DNA of 20,347 nucleotides from Coptodactyla brooksi. Taxonomy: Eukaryota; Arthropoda; Insecta; Coleoptera; Scarabaeidae. This document shows positions 1-9,204 of this stretch, piece after piece. The stretch's first letter is position 1; each line of letters begins with the position of its first letter. The notes under the pieces were generated by a model. That model was given only the letters and a program-made list of their open reading frames with translations. It searched no databases and was not told the origin of the DNA. The translations under genes and the position numbers were made by a program. The DNA lies in NCBI GenBank assembly GCA_033557675.1, contig JAWQRM010000706.1, positions 1 through 20,347 of the forward strand, given 5' to 3'.

Positions 1-220
1 GAATACATGTGTGTAAGAACTTTTGTAATTCATTTGCTTATTATAAGACATACATATATGATTTATTTATTTATACACTATACAATAACAAATTTATTCT
101 TGCCGAAAAATTCTTTAGAATTTCTGTAAATTTTGAAGCCGTTTGGATTTAAATAGATAAATAAGGGGGCGGCGAATGTGGCCTTCGCCCCGGGCGGCTC
201 AAACCCACGCTACGCCACTG
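1..220. mobile_element. Right end of a truncated hAT-type DNA transposon
   Basis: The sequence ends at 220 in GCTACGCCACTG, preceded by a GC-rich stretch (about 165-205, CCCCGGGCGGCTCAAACC) that stands out from the AT-rich surroundings. Read in reverse, the end begins CAGTGGCGTAGCG. I recognise this as the terminal pattern of hAT elements that carry ZMYM1-type transposases. The other end would lie left of the window, so neither the size nor a target duplication can be shown. Bases 1-150 are AT-rich without coding signal. The family assignment rests on the terminus only. Confidence 0.5.
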
Positions 221-410
221 TAAAAATGTAACACGTTTTGATTATGATTAATTTTTGTTATTTTACATAATTTACGGAACATAGCAATTAACACGAACGA
301 TAGCAATAAAAATTACTGATTTTCAATCACAAAGCAAGCAAACACTAATGTACAGTTTGTATAACAGAACGTACGGTAATGGTGCAGTGTTTAAATGCAT
401 CACTTTAAAC

Positions 411-2565
411 CAGAGGTGGCCAACCTTTTGCACACCATGCGCCAATTTTCGTTTAGGGGAAGAAAATATAACTTAATCAGGCAATTAAATTAATTAATTT
501 ACGCCAGTTGAATGAAGCACCAATTTCTGCTGCCAGAGAGTCTAGTTTAGTGAAAATAACTCATGGACCACATTTGTAGGCATTGAGAGCGAAATCAGCT
601 TGGAATTTGTCTATTCTCTCTGCTTGCTAGGAGTCCTGGCGCTGACGTATGCTGAATAACCTTATATTTATAGACATAATTCACTTTTTTTAATGATAAA
701 AAAAATCACATAAACAGTACTTACCATTAATGAAACGTTTGAGCCTGTTTGGATTTTGTTAGTCTTTTTTTGTTTGATGTTAAATTTGTTACTAAGAGCA
801 ACAGAGAATTCTTCAAATTTGAATCAGTTATTCGTGACTTTGTTTTGCTTTTAATCAATTTCATTGATGAAAATGCTTGTTCACATCTGTATGTCGTTCC
901 AAAGAAACGTATATAATTTTTGTATTTTTAATAATTACATCAATAGCATTTTGATCTGAAAAAAGCTCATCAAATTACATTTTTGAGAATGAATTTGTTT
1001 TCAAATCAATCAGTTGTTGTCCATTTGTATGTTATTAGGCACTTGCATTATGTTTTGTTCACTAATAAAAATGGATTTACAAAGGCGAGAATGCAGTTTT
1101 TTTCTATAGCAAAATTATGAAAACAGCTTTGTACCTTGAAATAGCTTTTTTTATATATTTGATCAAATTGCTATTATTCTCAACACATTCACTCTGCTCT
1201 TTTAAGCATGGAAATTGACTCAAATCCTCATTTTCTAACTGAGAGATGGAGGTTTCATTTCAAATGAACTGATGCTATTTACATACTAAGCTAGGAAATA
1301 ATTTATTCTTGCCTTGTAGTTTTTAACTTAGATCATTGAGATAGCTAGTCATATCAACTAAAAATGCCAAATCGTATAGAAAGTTGCTGACAAATAATAG
1401 GGTTCTTTCATCAGCTAGTTCATTTTCCTGTTGTAAAAAATTAGAAACAGCATTTTTCAATTTCTAAAATCTACTCAAAAGCTGCTCTGTAGAAAGCGCA
1501 CTATAACCATATTCCAATTTACCAAGGGACCTTGCTCTAATTTTATTCACACATTTCACAACCGGTAACGTAACATGTTGCATATTTAAAGTTTTTTCAC
1601 ACAGTGCCTCTTGGTGTATAATGCAATGATATTTTAGTATAGGAGGATTTAAAAAAATTTCAAGTTCTCATTTTAGATTTTCTAGGCACGACTTTATTTT
1701 TTCAAATATGTCTGATCCTGTTGTTTACCACGCAATGACTCCGGACTGACAAGTTCTTCAAAGGCATTAAAATTATCATCCATTCCTCTGATAAAAATGT
1801 GTAACTGTGCAATATCAGATATGTTGTTGATTCATCCAAAGCTAGAGAAAAGAAAGTACAAGACTGGACAAGGTCTTCCAATTGCTGGGATCACAGTCTG
1901 CCTTGAGATAGCAATTTCGTCTGCTTTCCTTTCAATACCTGTATTATCAAGATGGCGTGCAAATATTTGGAGACAAGGCCGCCAATGCTAAAGCAATTTC
2001 ATATGATGCTTCTATCATTGCTAAGTCTTCACAAGTTACTTAGCAAATATATCTTTTCTTTTTCTGATATCTTACTTTTTTTTAGTCACATATTCTTTTC
2101 GCAACTGAGACCCAAGAACAAACTTCATTTTTTCTTTTATGTAAGTCTGATGCTGCTTTATAGCGACTATTAAGATCATATCTTCTATTATGTGAAAAAA
2201 TAGTTTCACAAACAATGCAAAATGGTTTTCCTGATGAATTTACTATAAATAATAACTCATTTTCACATTGTTCATAAAATTCACGCCTACTAGCACTTCC
2301 TGCGCTTCTTTTGGTCATTTCATTTCGCATTGTAATAGATAAAGGGAATTTAAAAAAATATATAGTAAAATATAAAACTCTAAAGAATGTTGAAAAAGGA
2401 CAACTAGACCACAGTTGCCTACATCATGTCACACAAAATAACAAAAAAGACAAACACACAAAACGCTCTCGCAAAAACTCAAAACTCGACAACACAATGA
2501 CTCACTGAGAACTAACTGAAGCGCCACTTGTAATCATCGAATGCGCCACGTTTCGGTTACCCCTG
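411..2565 (-). mobile_element. hAT transposon, about 2.15 kb, with terminal repeats and target duplication
   Basis: The left end starts CAGAGGTGGCC at 411. The right end, read in reverse, starts CAGGGGTAACC at 2565. These match in the imperfect short-terminal-repeat style of hAT elements. The flanking 8-mers are CTTTAAAC (403-410) and CTTTAAGC (2566-2573), 7 of 8 identical, which is the hAT duplication length. A decayed transposase fills the element on the minus strand. The right flank runs directly into a piggyBac transposase remnant, so this hAT may have jumped into or beside an older piggyBac copy. The many frame breaks mark it as an old, immobile copy. Confidence 0.82.
727..2330 (-). pseudogene. 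Broken hAT transposase (GTF2IRD2 / ZBED-like type)
   Basis: This would have cut and pasted the surrounding element. Reading minus from the ATG at 2330, the N-terminal 80 residues hold a degenerate BED-like zinc finger (CIVC followed by a YDLN segment). A frameshift breaks it near 2100. Downstream, in changing frames, are a segment with LALDEST and IRGMDDNFNAFEEL (about 1680-1850), a segment with HCIIHQEALCEKTLNMQHV (about 1555-1625), and the C-terminal hAT dimerisation region with YRCEQAFSSMK ending at a stop at 727-729 (about 727-900). The order and motifs match the hAT transposases annotated in insects as general transcription factor II-I repeat domain-containing protein 2-like. The remnant spans about 535 codons, roughly the usual 600, with several frameshifts and stops. 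It is not functional. Confidence 0.85.
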
Positions 2566-2576
2566 CTTTAAGCGGC

Positions 2577-3475
2577 ACATTATGCTCTGTCGAGCATCGT
2601 GTAAATGGAAATTAGGCATGTTCGATAGATTTAACGAAAATTGGACGAAATGCTACAATGCTACTTGCATTTAGGGGTAGGTGTGGATGCTAGAACATTC
2701 CTTACTTCGAATATGAAAATCTACGCTGGTGTTCAACCTGATGGGCTATATCACACTCAGAATTTCGCATTTGCAGTCAGAAATCTCAGGCAGAAATATT
2801 ATTATAGACCATTGGCTCATCGGATATCCTGGTGTGAAGAAACTACTGAGAGAACACCGACTTACCGTAATTGGCAGGATTAGAGCGAATAGAAAGCAGC
2901 TAACCCTCAAACTAAAGCAAAGAAAAAGTAGGCAAGTTCATACATCAATATTTGCTTTCGGCGATAACAAGTGAGCAGCATGGACTACAAGAAGCTACAA
3001 ATGATACTACTTGTAGATTATAACTCTACCAAAAGTGTGATTGGCACGTCAGATCAAAGCAGTGCAGCATATACTTGCAAAAGAAAAACCAGTCGATGAC
3101 CCATTATTTTGTTCTACAGTATACTTGATGTTAGTGCTTATAATGAATTAGTGTTGTGGAGAGAAATAAATTCAGATTGGAGTAGGAGCGTTCTGTGCAA
3201 GACAAGAATAGTGCAAACTGATGGTAACTCCCTGTGTGATGTTAAGAGAACATAAACCTCATACTACAAGCTACTACTGTAATAAAGAAAATTCAAGATC
3301 AACATGGCGAAGTAGCAGCGCCATCTACATCTGGTGCAATTAGTAAAAATAATGGAGCACGATGTAATATGTGTCCATTAAATGTGACAATAAAACAAGT
3401 ATAACATGTTGTAAGTGTAATAAATGTTTGTGTAAGATTCATGTGGTATATTATTGCCAGCAGTGTAAAGATTAG
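2577..3475 (+). pseudogene. Decayed piggyBac-type transposase, C-terminal two thirds
   Basis: Segments of a piggyBac (DDE, TTAA-specific) transposase follow each other in changing frames. There is a degenerate stretch resembling RFNENWTKCYNATC near 2625-2670. The 2729-2974 reading frame contains GRNIIIDHWLIGYPGVKKLL and LTVIGRIRANRKQ, the region around a catalytic Asp. NSTKSV is followed by YTCKRKTSR and LFYSILDVSAYNELVLW at about 3020-3160. At the end there is a cysteine-rich finger (about 3360-3472) with CCKCNKCLC and CQQCKD before a TAG at 3473-3475. This C-terminal zinc-binding domain is a hallmark of the family. At least three frame changes and several in-frame stops exist. No N-terminal part is seen before 2577, where the hAT right end begins, so the start is lost or separated. 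Terminal repeats could not be placed. Confidence 0.8.
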
Positions 3476-3756
3476 GCAAGTTATAATAGCTTGGGTAGTT
3501 ATCATTTTAACTGTCAATAAAAAGACGAGGAGGAAACAGAATATGGAATCGAGAATGGCTTCTAAAGATTATCAATATCTGTCTATTCATCGCCTGAGGG
3601 TGCCTAAGCTAGGAAAAACATTCATTCAGTTATGCGGTATTATAATTAGATTGAATAATAGTTATTTGTACAACAAGAGATTAAAATAAAGTTTTATAAC
3701 ACGGGATAAAACTCAGTTTAATTCCGCGTTTTATACAATCCTTTATTTTTAATTTG

Positions 3757-3796
3757 AATTTAATAGCTAACTTTTAACAAGTTAAGCTATTAAATT
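3757..3796. repeat. AT-rich inverted repeat (15-16 bp arms, 9-nt loop)
   Basis: The left arm at 3757-3771 (AATTTAATAGCTAAC) and right arm at 3781-3796 (GTTAAGCTATTAAATT) are complementary apart from one extra base. It lies about 280 bp after the piggyBac stop and 43 bp before the target duplication of the next hAT. It could be a subterminal part of the piggyBac element or chance AT-rich symmetry. Apart from this stem, I see no gene signal in 3476-3838. Confidence 0.5.
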
Positions 3797-3846
3797 AAAA
3801 CTTTATGCGTACGTCGCATAAACGTCAAAATGACAGCTAATGTCAC

Positions 3847-4831
3847 CATGGTCGTAGTTAGGGTGCTTTTTTTAGGGACGGCAGCCAGCCGGCTGATCAG
3901 CCACCGCAGGGTTTCAATTCGATTAGAGATCAAGTAAGTACCTTTTTAGTGGAATTGACAAATTTTGGGAGTCACATGCCGACGAGGGACATAAAAAGGA
4001 TGTATTTTTTATGTCCTTCGTATCAACTGCCTTTTTTCCAGTGCGTGTCGTAAGAGGCGACTAAGGGATGAGTTTCTTTAGTGATTCTTTAATTAATGTA
4101 TAATTCTTTTCAGCGCAGAAAATGACCTTTCGCCGGCAGAATTAGGAATTGGTAGCCAAAAATTTTCAATAGAGTTTCAATATTCGAAAATGCCGAGGAT
4201 ATTTGTTTTGCTACCTGATATACTTTCGAGGCAGTATTAAATTCTTTTTATCTACAAATAGAAATACGAAGGATTGTTCCAGCTCGTTACCAACATGCCT
4301 ATTAATATCATTATGAAAAGTTTCTTTTAATCTCTCCAGGCGTTTCTTTTTTTCTAAAATACGTAAACTTGAGTCAAGGAAAATTTTTAAACGATCTGAA
4401 AATTGATGACGTAAAAAGAATTGACTACAAAATTATCTCGTGTAGAAAACGAACGAGTTTCGGTTTGAAAACATAACACTAATATCTATACTAAAGCAAA
4501 CAAACAGCCGCTAGCCCACCTTTATGCTACCGATAAATATGAAGGTCGGCGTTCTGCGATAGTAAAAATCACCTGTTTCCTACAAACGCTGCAGTTAGCA
4601 AAGTGTATTTCGATATTTCTTTGTTTATATTTTTACAATTTTTCTTTTTTGTTCAGCTCAGCTGTTTTTCTTTTTTACGAGGATTGTTTTTGAATCTTTT
4701 TTATCAAGATAAAAAGAATTAAAACAGTATATTTTTTCATTTTTTTCAATACTGCCGATTTCTCTAGGGTGGGCAATGGGTTTTCTAGGGTGGGCAGTGC
4801 CCACCTTTGCTCCCCCTTAACTACGCCTATG
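3847..4831 (-). mobile_element. 985-bp hAT deletion derivative with perfect 8-bp target duplication
   Basis: The left end is CATGGTCGTAGTTAGGGTGC at 3847; the right end read in reverse is CATAGGCGTAGTTAAGGGGG from 4831. They agree at nearly all positions over the first 17 bases. The flanks are identical 8-mers AATGTCAC (3839-3846 and 4832-4839), which fixes both boundaries. Inside are only a C-terminal transposase scrap on the minus strand (4080-4400) and non-coding sequence, so the copy is non-autonomous. A segment around 3980-4075, ending GTCGTAAGAGGCGACTAAGG, resembles a repeat I have seen in arthropod LINEs and may be a nested fragment, but that is a weak memory-based call. An earlier terminus of the same broad hAT group ends at 220. 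Confidence 0.88.
4080..4400 (-). pseudogene. hAT transposase C-terminal remnant (ZMYM1-like)
   Basis: On the minus strand, about 4215-4385 encodes an unbroken charged helical stretch (contains RLERLKETFHNDINRHVGNE). Near 4102-4155, in another frame, the sequence gives LPIPNSAGERSFSALKRI. This is the conserved AERSFSALKR-type segment of the hAT C-terminal dimerisation domain found in ZMYM1-like transposases. Stops and a frameshift follow at once. It lies within a 985-bp element whose own terminal repeats belong to the same group, so this is the element's former transposase after a large internal deletion. Confidence 0.7.
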
Positions 4832-5300
4832 AATGTCACTTTGACATTAAAGCAACGTAAAACGTATGTATGAAGTTTTGCCATTTATCAGATTGCCGTG
4901 ATTGCTGTTTTTTTAGGTTTTTAGACCAGTTTTTTAGGAAATATTTTATTTTAACTCCCTTGTGTTTAAAGAAATGCTTTAGCCTCCGAAAACTAACAAT
5001 TAAAAACGTACATTAAATGCGAATTAAAAACAAAATTATAAAGAACTTAAAATTTTTTTTGACATGTTTTCAAATATCCCTAGATTTCTTATCAATGTGA
5101 AGAAAAATCTTTAAGCCCATCAACACCGTATCGTTTCGAACGTTACAATTAGGGTTAGAGAATCAGACGTACATACACAAATTATAGTGTATAAAACGTT
5201 AATATTGTGTGAAATGATAATTTGTAGTTCAGCCAGAGTGTCTGAAATTAAATTCCACAGGTATTAACTGAAAATGACCTTGTCGGTTACCAAGCAACAT

Positions 5301-5330
5301 AGAGAGGGGGAGAGAGAGAGAGAGCGAGAG
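5301..5330. repeat. GA-rich simple repeat upstream of the GST promoter
   Basis: A nearly pure (GA)n tract with a G-run lies about 75 bp upstream of the GST TATA box. In insects, GAGA tracts near promoters can bind GAGA-type factors and keep chromatin open; that role here is inference. About 30 bp further upstream is TGACCTTG (5275-5282), a nuclear-receptor-like half site. Between 4840 and 5280 I see no gene or repeat signature other than general AT-richness. Confidence 0.75.
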
Positions 5331-5376
5331 GGTAGGATCCCTACGGATTCACACCAGATGGCGTCGTAGTATCGCC

Positions 5377-5412
5377 TATATAAACAAGTGTCCTTGCCGC
5401 CAATTTCACATT
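5377..5412 (+). promoter_or_regulatory. Core promoter of the GST gene (TATA box and initiator-like site)
   Basis: TATATAAA occupies 5377-5384. A TCACATT initiator-like motif follows at 5406-5412, which puts its A 31 bp downstream of the first T of the box, the normal TATA-to-start distance. Transcription from there would give a 5' leader of about 77 nt before the ATG at 5485. The leader contains no upstream ATG that I can see. The TATA call is firm by sequence; the exact start is inferred. Confidence 0.6.
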
Positions 5413-5484
5413 ACTCTAGAGAACTTTGCAGTGTAGTTTACGATAATCAGTATAATTGGTCGGCTGCCAGGTTAAATTACCAAC

Positions 5485-7240
5485 ATGTCTACTATTAAAA
5501 TAACCTATTTCGATCTTACCGGCCTTGGCGAACCCATCAGGTACTTGTTAACGTACGGAAATGAAAAATTTGAAGACGTACGCGTGGAAAGATCAAGATG
5601 GCCGGAACTGAAACCATGTAAGTAATTAAAAAAAACTTGGATTGCCTGCATTTAACGAATGTAATTTTAAAGTCGGATGAGTGGTAATGTAATAAGATCT
5701 ATGAAATAACTTAAGAATTAAAGTACGATTTATCTTAGGCACATAACGTATGTAAGTCGAACAAGATTTTTGATTACAAGTAATTGAAAAATGCGCGATA
5801 AGAATATGGGTCGATACAAAGTAAATTGATTGATAATTCTGTTCTTGAAAATAGCAACAATACCGTTGCTATTTGTGCTATTGATAATCCTGCCGTTGAC
5901 GGGCATATTAGTCATTAAGCATGTAGTTTTCCTAGAATTTAAATTGATGATTTAAAACAATCATCTGATTGTTTTAAATAAAGAACTTTCCAGTACATTC
6001 TTGCACATGGGGCCTTTGCAGGGGTTCAATCTTGTTTGCCTTTGCAGTGGCTCAATAAGGAAGCCAAACAGGAATAAGCTGACATTTGGTTATAAAATTT
6101 GGTGGTAAAAAAGACAAATTTTCGTCGGCAAGCCTTTGCTTTTTTTTATTATTTTTCAACCTTTTTTGCATTGACTCTTTATTAATTTTTTGCATATATT
6201 AGGGTATATTTTAGCCCGCTTACTGTTAAGCGCAGTTTCGAGTTCCTTTTTATTTGAAATTTGAGCGTTTTCAACTGGTTTTCCAAGTGTACCCATAAAT
6301 GTTCAATCACATCCAGATCTGGTGTTTCAGGAGAAGTCAAGCGTGCATCGACTGTTCTTGTGCTGTATAATATATAAATATAATATAATATAAGTAAAAC
6401 AATCTTAAATATTTCTGTAATATGCTCTGAAACACCCCTGACAGCCATTTTATTAATGTAGTGGTTGTTTTCTAATTGTCTTTCTGTTTCCTTCTTTGCC
6501 TCACAAAAGAATGTTTATAGTAGAAAGTCTCGCAACAGTTTACGTGCAAAATGGAAAAAAAAATTTTCGGTTAACACCCTGTATAGTAGTCAACTGATCC
6601 TAAAAAAGACCTAACTGAAGACACCGTATTTCTAAATACAAATTACTGTTTTACAGCTATGCCATTTGGGCAACTACCAATTTACAAGGAAAATGGAAAA
6701 GTGGGCTATCAAAGCTTGGCAATTTGCAGATATTTGGCCAAAAAATATAAACTGGTAGGCACTAACAATTGGGAAGATTTGGAAATTGATGCCATTGTCG
6801 ATACGCTCAATGACTTGAGACTAAGTATTACTCTTTCCATTAATCATTTTTCCTTTATTTCTGATGATTATATCAAATTATAGAAATTGCCGCTTTCTAC
6901 TACGAACAAGATGAAGCAGTAAAAGAAACCAAAAAGGGACCTCTTTTCAAGGAAATCCTTCCATTTTACTTAGAAAAGCTTGAGAAAATTGCTAAGGACA
7001 ACGATGGTCATTTAGCTGCCAAAAAAGTGCGATACGAAGAATTATATATTAGTATAGGAATTTATTATTTCTCTCTTCTAGTTAACTTGGGCGGATGTCT
7101 ACTTTGCATCCATCCTGAGATACTTGAACTTAATGGCAGACAAGGACATTGTGGAAGGAAGCCCGAGCTTACAAGCGGTACGGGATAATGTATACAGTAT
7201 TCCCTCGATCAAGGCTTGGAATGATGCCCATAAACAATAA
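5485..7240 (+). CDS. GstS: Sigma-class glutathione S-transferase, four coding exons, complete
   Basis: A cytosolic dimeric enzyme that conjugates glutathione to electrophiles such as lipid peroxidation products; insect sigma GSTs are also related to prostaglandin D synthases. Coding exons are 5485-5617, 6657-6824, 6884-7026 and 7082-7240. The introns (1039, 59 and 55 nt) are all GT-AG and keep the frame, giving exactly 200 residues, the usual family length. The N-terminal thioredoxin-like domain (about 1-75) starts MSTIKITYFDLTGLGEPIR with the catalytic Tyr8. Trp39, Lys43, the Gln50-Leu51-Pro52 turn (cis-Pro) and Gln63-Ser64 are expected glutathione-site residues. The helical C-terminal domain has LTWADVYFA with Asp153 and the conserved IPSIKAW near the end. 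The ATG lies in a good insect context (CCAACATG). The intron 3 donor (GTGCGA) is weak but required by the reading frame. Intron 1 contains a Tc1 remnant. The gene looks functional. Confidence 0.95.
5950..5979. repeat. Perfect 14-bp palindrome in GST intron 1
   Basis: The arms at 5950-5963 and 5966-5979 (core TTTAAAACAATCA and its exact complement) are separated by only two bases. Shortly downstream, two 18-bp direct repeats (6013-6030 and 6039-6056, CCTTTGCAG-GG-TCAAT pattern, 16 of 18 identical) sit 26 bp apart. Both lie between exon 1 and the Tc1 fragment. They may be transposon debris; no function is evident. Confidence 0.6.
6113..6583 (-). mobile_element. Tc1-family transposon remnant inside GST intron 1
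   Basis: The minus strand encodes the third-catalytic-residue region of a Tc1 transposase, TPDLDVIEHLWVHLENQLK (about 6270-6330). After a frame change it gives a degenerate CKKLI-type helix and a KGLPT tail (about 6113-6210), the usual Tc1 C-terminal end. At 6569-6583, GGTTAACACCCTGTA followed by TA has the form of a Tc1/mariner terminal repeat abutting its TA target. The opposite end is not found, so the copy is truncated. It lies antisense to the GST gene, spliced out with the 1039-nt intron. The open frame at 6182-6448 has acquired unrelated sequence upstream and is not a gene. Confidence 0.7.
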
Positions 7241-7302
7241 GATGTTAGTATTATAACCTGATGGCAAATTAGGATCATTTTTAAATTCCAAAAGTTTGTT
7301 TG

Positions 7303-7308
7303 AATAAA
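7303..7308 (+). terminator. Poly(A) signal of the GST gene
   Basis: AATAAA lies 62 bp past the stop codon at 7238-7240, followed by a T-rich then TTGTTTT stretch. This spacing fits a short insect 3' UTR. Confidence 0.7.
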
Positions 7309-7344
7309 AACACATTTTTGCAACAAGTTCTTGTTTTAATTATA

Positions 7345-7625
7345 ACATAGCACTGGAGGCCTGAGTGGTTCATGAACCAACATTCTGTTGGTCTGTTTCT
7401 TCCACCAATCCATGATTGCAGCTTTGTCCAGATCGTGTACTACTTCTCTCTATCTAGCTGTTGGTCTTTTTCTCTTTTGGTTTCCCACTGACTTGCAGTT
7501 CCACACTTGCTTTTGGATTCTGTCCTTCGTTCCACAAACATGACCCACCCATTGCGCAACTATGTTTGAGTACAATTGTTCATTTTGTACCCTAAATCTT
7601 GGTTCTTTGTTCTTTTTTAATTTCA
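7345..7625 (-). pseudogene. LINE (non-LTR retrotransposon) C-terminal ORF2 fragment
   Basis: The minus strand encodes a segment with IVAQWVGHVCGTKDRIQKQV, then a basic GNQKRKRPTAR block and VVHDLDKAAIMDWWKKQTN. This matches the tail after the reverse transcriptase domain in many insect LINEs, where W-GHV-R, a GRP-R basic block and a D-L-A-W motif follow each other. At least one stop interrupts it and no RT core is adjacent. It starts about 35 bp after the GST poly(A) signal, in the opposite orientation. Confidence 0.6.
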
Positions 7626-8344
7626 ATTGTGCTGTTTAAAATACTATATTTGTATTTACAACTGGAATAATGTATAGCCGCAGGCAGCTTGTGCATTTCC
7701 TATTGACTAGACAAATCATCCAACGAAAGTTGTGATCAGAGGCAATCGCAGTTCAAGCTTTTAGAGAGTAGTAAAGAGAAAATCTCCGAGAAAACTTTCT
7801 AGCCTCAAAATAAGATGATTTAACTTAATACACATATAATCTAATGTTAAGTTTGATTAGTTAAGGTCCCCAAAATAGTGAATTACCTGATTGATTTAAA
7901 TAAAATTTCGGATGAGGCGTTCTTGGTGTAGAGAACTAACTTGATCTGTTCTTGTTTTGGTGGTCCGCTAGAAACAAACTTAAACGAACCGCTACAAATG
8001 AACTTTCAAATTTTAAGTTCAAATTACAACGTATGGCATTTTTGCAAACAGTTAAACTGAAGGATACACAATAATTATAATATTTAGTAATTTTACTGTT
8101 TGACTTAATATAACTTACTGATATCTTTTAAATTTTATATATTTTAAGTTGGCGTCAATTATTGTTTGCACATCTGCATACTGCTGGTTTCTACAACGTT
8201 TATATATATTTTTTAAACTTTTACATCTAATACTACAGTAACTGTTACTGGGGTCTTTAATTTTTATATTATTGAGATTGAATGAATTAATATAGTGTCG
8301 TCTAAATATTATTTTAAATATAAACTATTGAGACGAAACTGTAT
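7626..8344. other. No gene recognised
   Basis: AT-rich sequence without a coding frame, terminal repeat or recognisable transposon domain. It separates two LINE fragments of opposite orientation and may be eroded LINE or intergenic DNA. Confidence 0.5.
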
Positions 8345-8860
8345 AAGAAATGAACGCTGGACAACAACTTCAGGTATTTAGGAACAATACTATACAACAA
8401 GAACAACAGGAGCAGAGAGATAAAATAAAGAATACAGTAACACCTCGTCTCAAGCCATACTACAAATATGTATTGGCGAAAAGTAGAAGAATAAGCAGAA
8501 GAATGAAAATCTATAAATTGGTAGTAAGACCAGCGATAACATGGAGCAGAAGTAATGTGCCTGACCTAATAGACATGAGGAAAATTTAAGAATCAACAGA
8601 AAAATGTGTGCACGAAACAAGTTACAGTCAATGAACGATTAAAGGGGAAAAGGGACTTGGACACATAAAGAGAAGAGAAAGAATATCAATTGATTACAAA
8701 GTAGAAACCAGTTGACAATAGAAGCAGGGGAAAATCAGATATCCAATGGATAGACCAAGTGTAGTAGGACATGATAAGGATGAGAATTGGAAAGTAAGGA
8801 GACCAATCGACGGATAGGAATTGAGGAGCGTGTTGAAACAAACACAGCAATCTATAGGAA
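8345..8860 (+). pseudogene. LINE ORF2 3' fragment, frameshifted
   Basis: FRYLGTILYN (8369-8398) begins the post-catalytic part of a LINE reverse transcriptase. In a second frame come AYY-like PYYKYVLAKSRRISRRMK and YKLVVRPAITW (about 8450-8545), the YKTLIRPV-TYG-ETW landmark. Further on in other frames, GLGHIKRRE, KPVDNRSRGKSDIQWIDQV and the DMIRMRIG tail follow (about 8650-8800). Order and spacing match the family, but frames change repeatedly and several stops occur, so this is a dead fragment. The reading frame at 8350-8589 is just one of its surviving pieces. No poly(A) tail or target duplication was identified. Confidence 0.75.
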
Positions 8861-9155
8861 GAAATATACAATATGGGTGGAGTGCTTCTTCACAAGAAAA
8901 TCGTTCAGTGGTCCTCCAACAAATATTCCCCATTAGGGCCCTTCTGTAAAGTATTAGAGGTAATCAAGATTAGTTTTATGGTTTTTGTAATGATCATTGG
9001 AATAACCTTTATCGATTGTATCTAATAGCTGTAGTATTGCTACTACAAAATATCTTTTGCATAGTTTAACAGTACATTTCAATTATTATGGATTCATCAT
9101 CGACAAGACAATAATATACTACTGCATCTATATTACCAGGCTGTGAATTACAGTG

Positions 9156-9190
9156 CAGGGTGCGGCAGGGCAACTTCCTTGTTTTAAAAA
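9156..9190. repeat. Mariner-type terminal repeat, copy 1
   Basis: Starts CAGGGTGCGGCAGGGCAACT and runs into TTTTAAAAA. The same 35 bp recurs at 15049-15083 with one difference. CAGGGTG starts are typical of Tc1/mariner ends, and a mariner transposase tail lies immediately inside it on the minus strand, so this is the 3' terminus of that copy. Confidence 0.65.
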
Positions 9191-9204
9191 CAATGTTAGA
9201 GAGA

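Noticed and set aside
3441..3689. 82-codon plus-strand frame after the piggyBac finger
   Set aside because: It overlaps the piggyBac end in another frame and has no recognisable content.
6182..6448. 88-codon minus-strand frame as a gene
   Set aside because: The middle is a Tc1 transposase scrap and the start is unrelated intron sequence; recorded as a transposon remnant.
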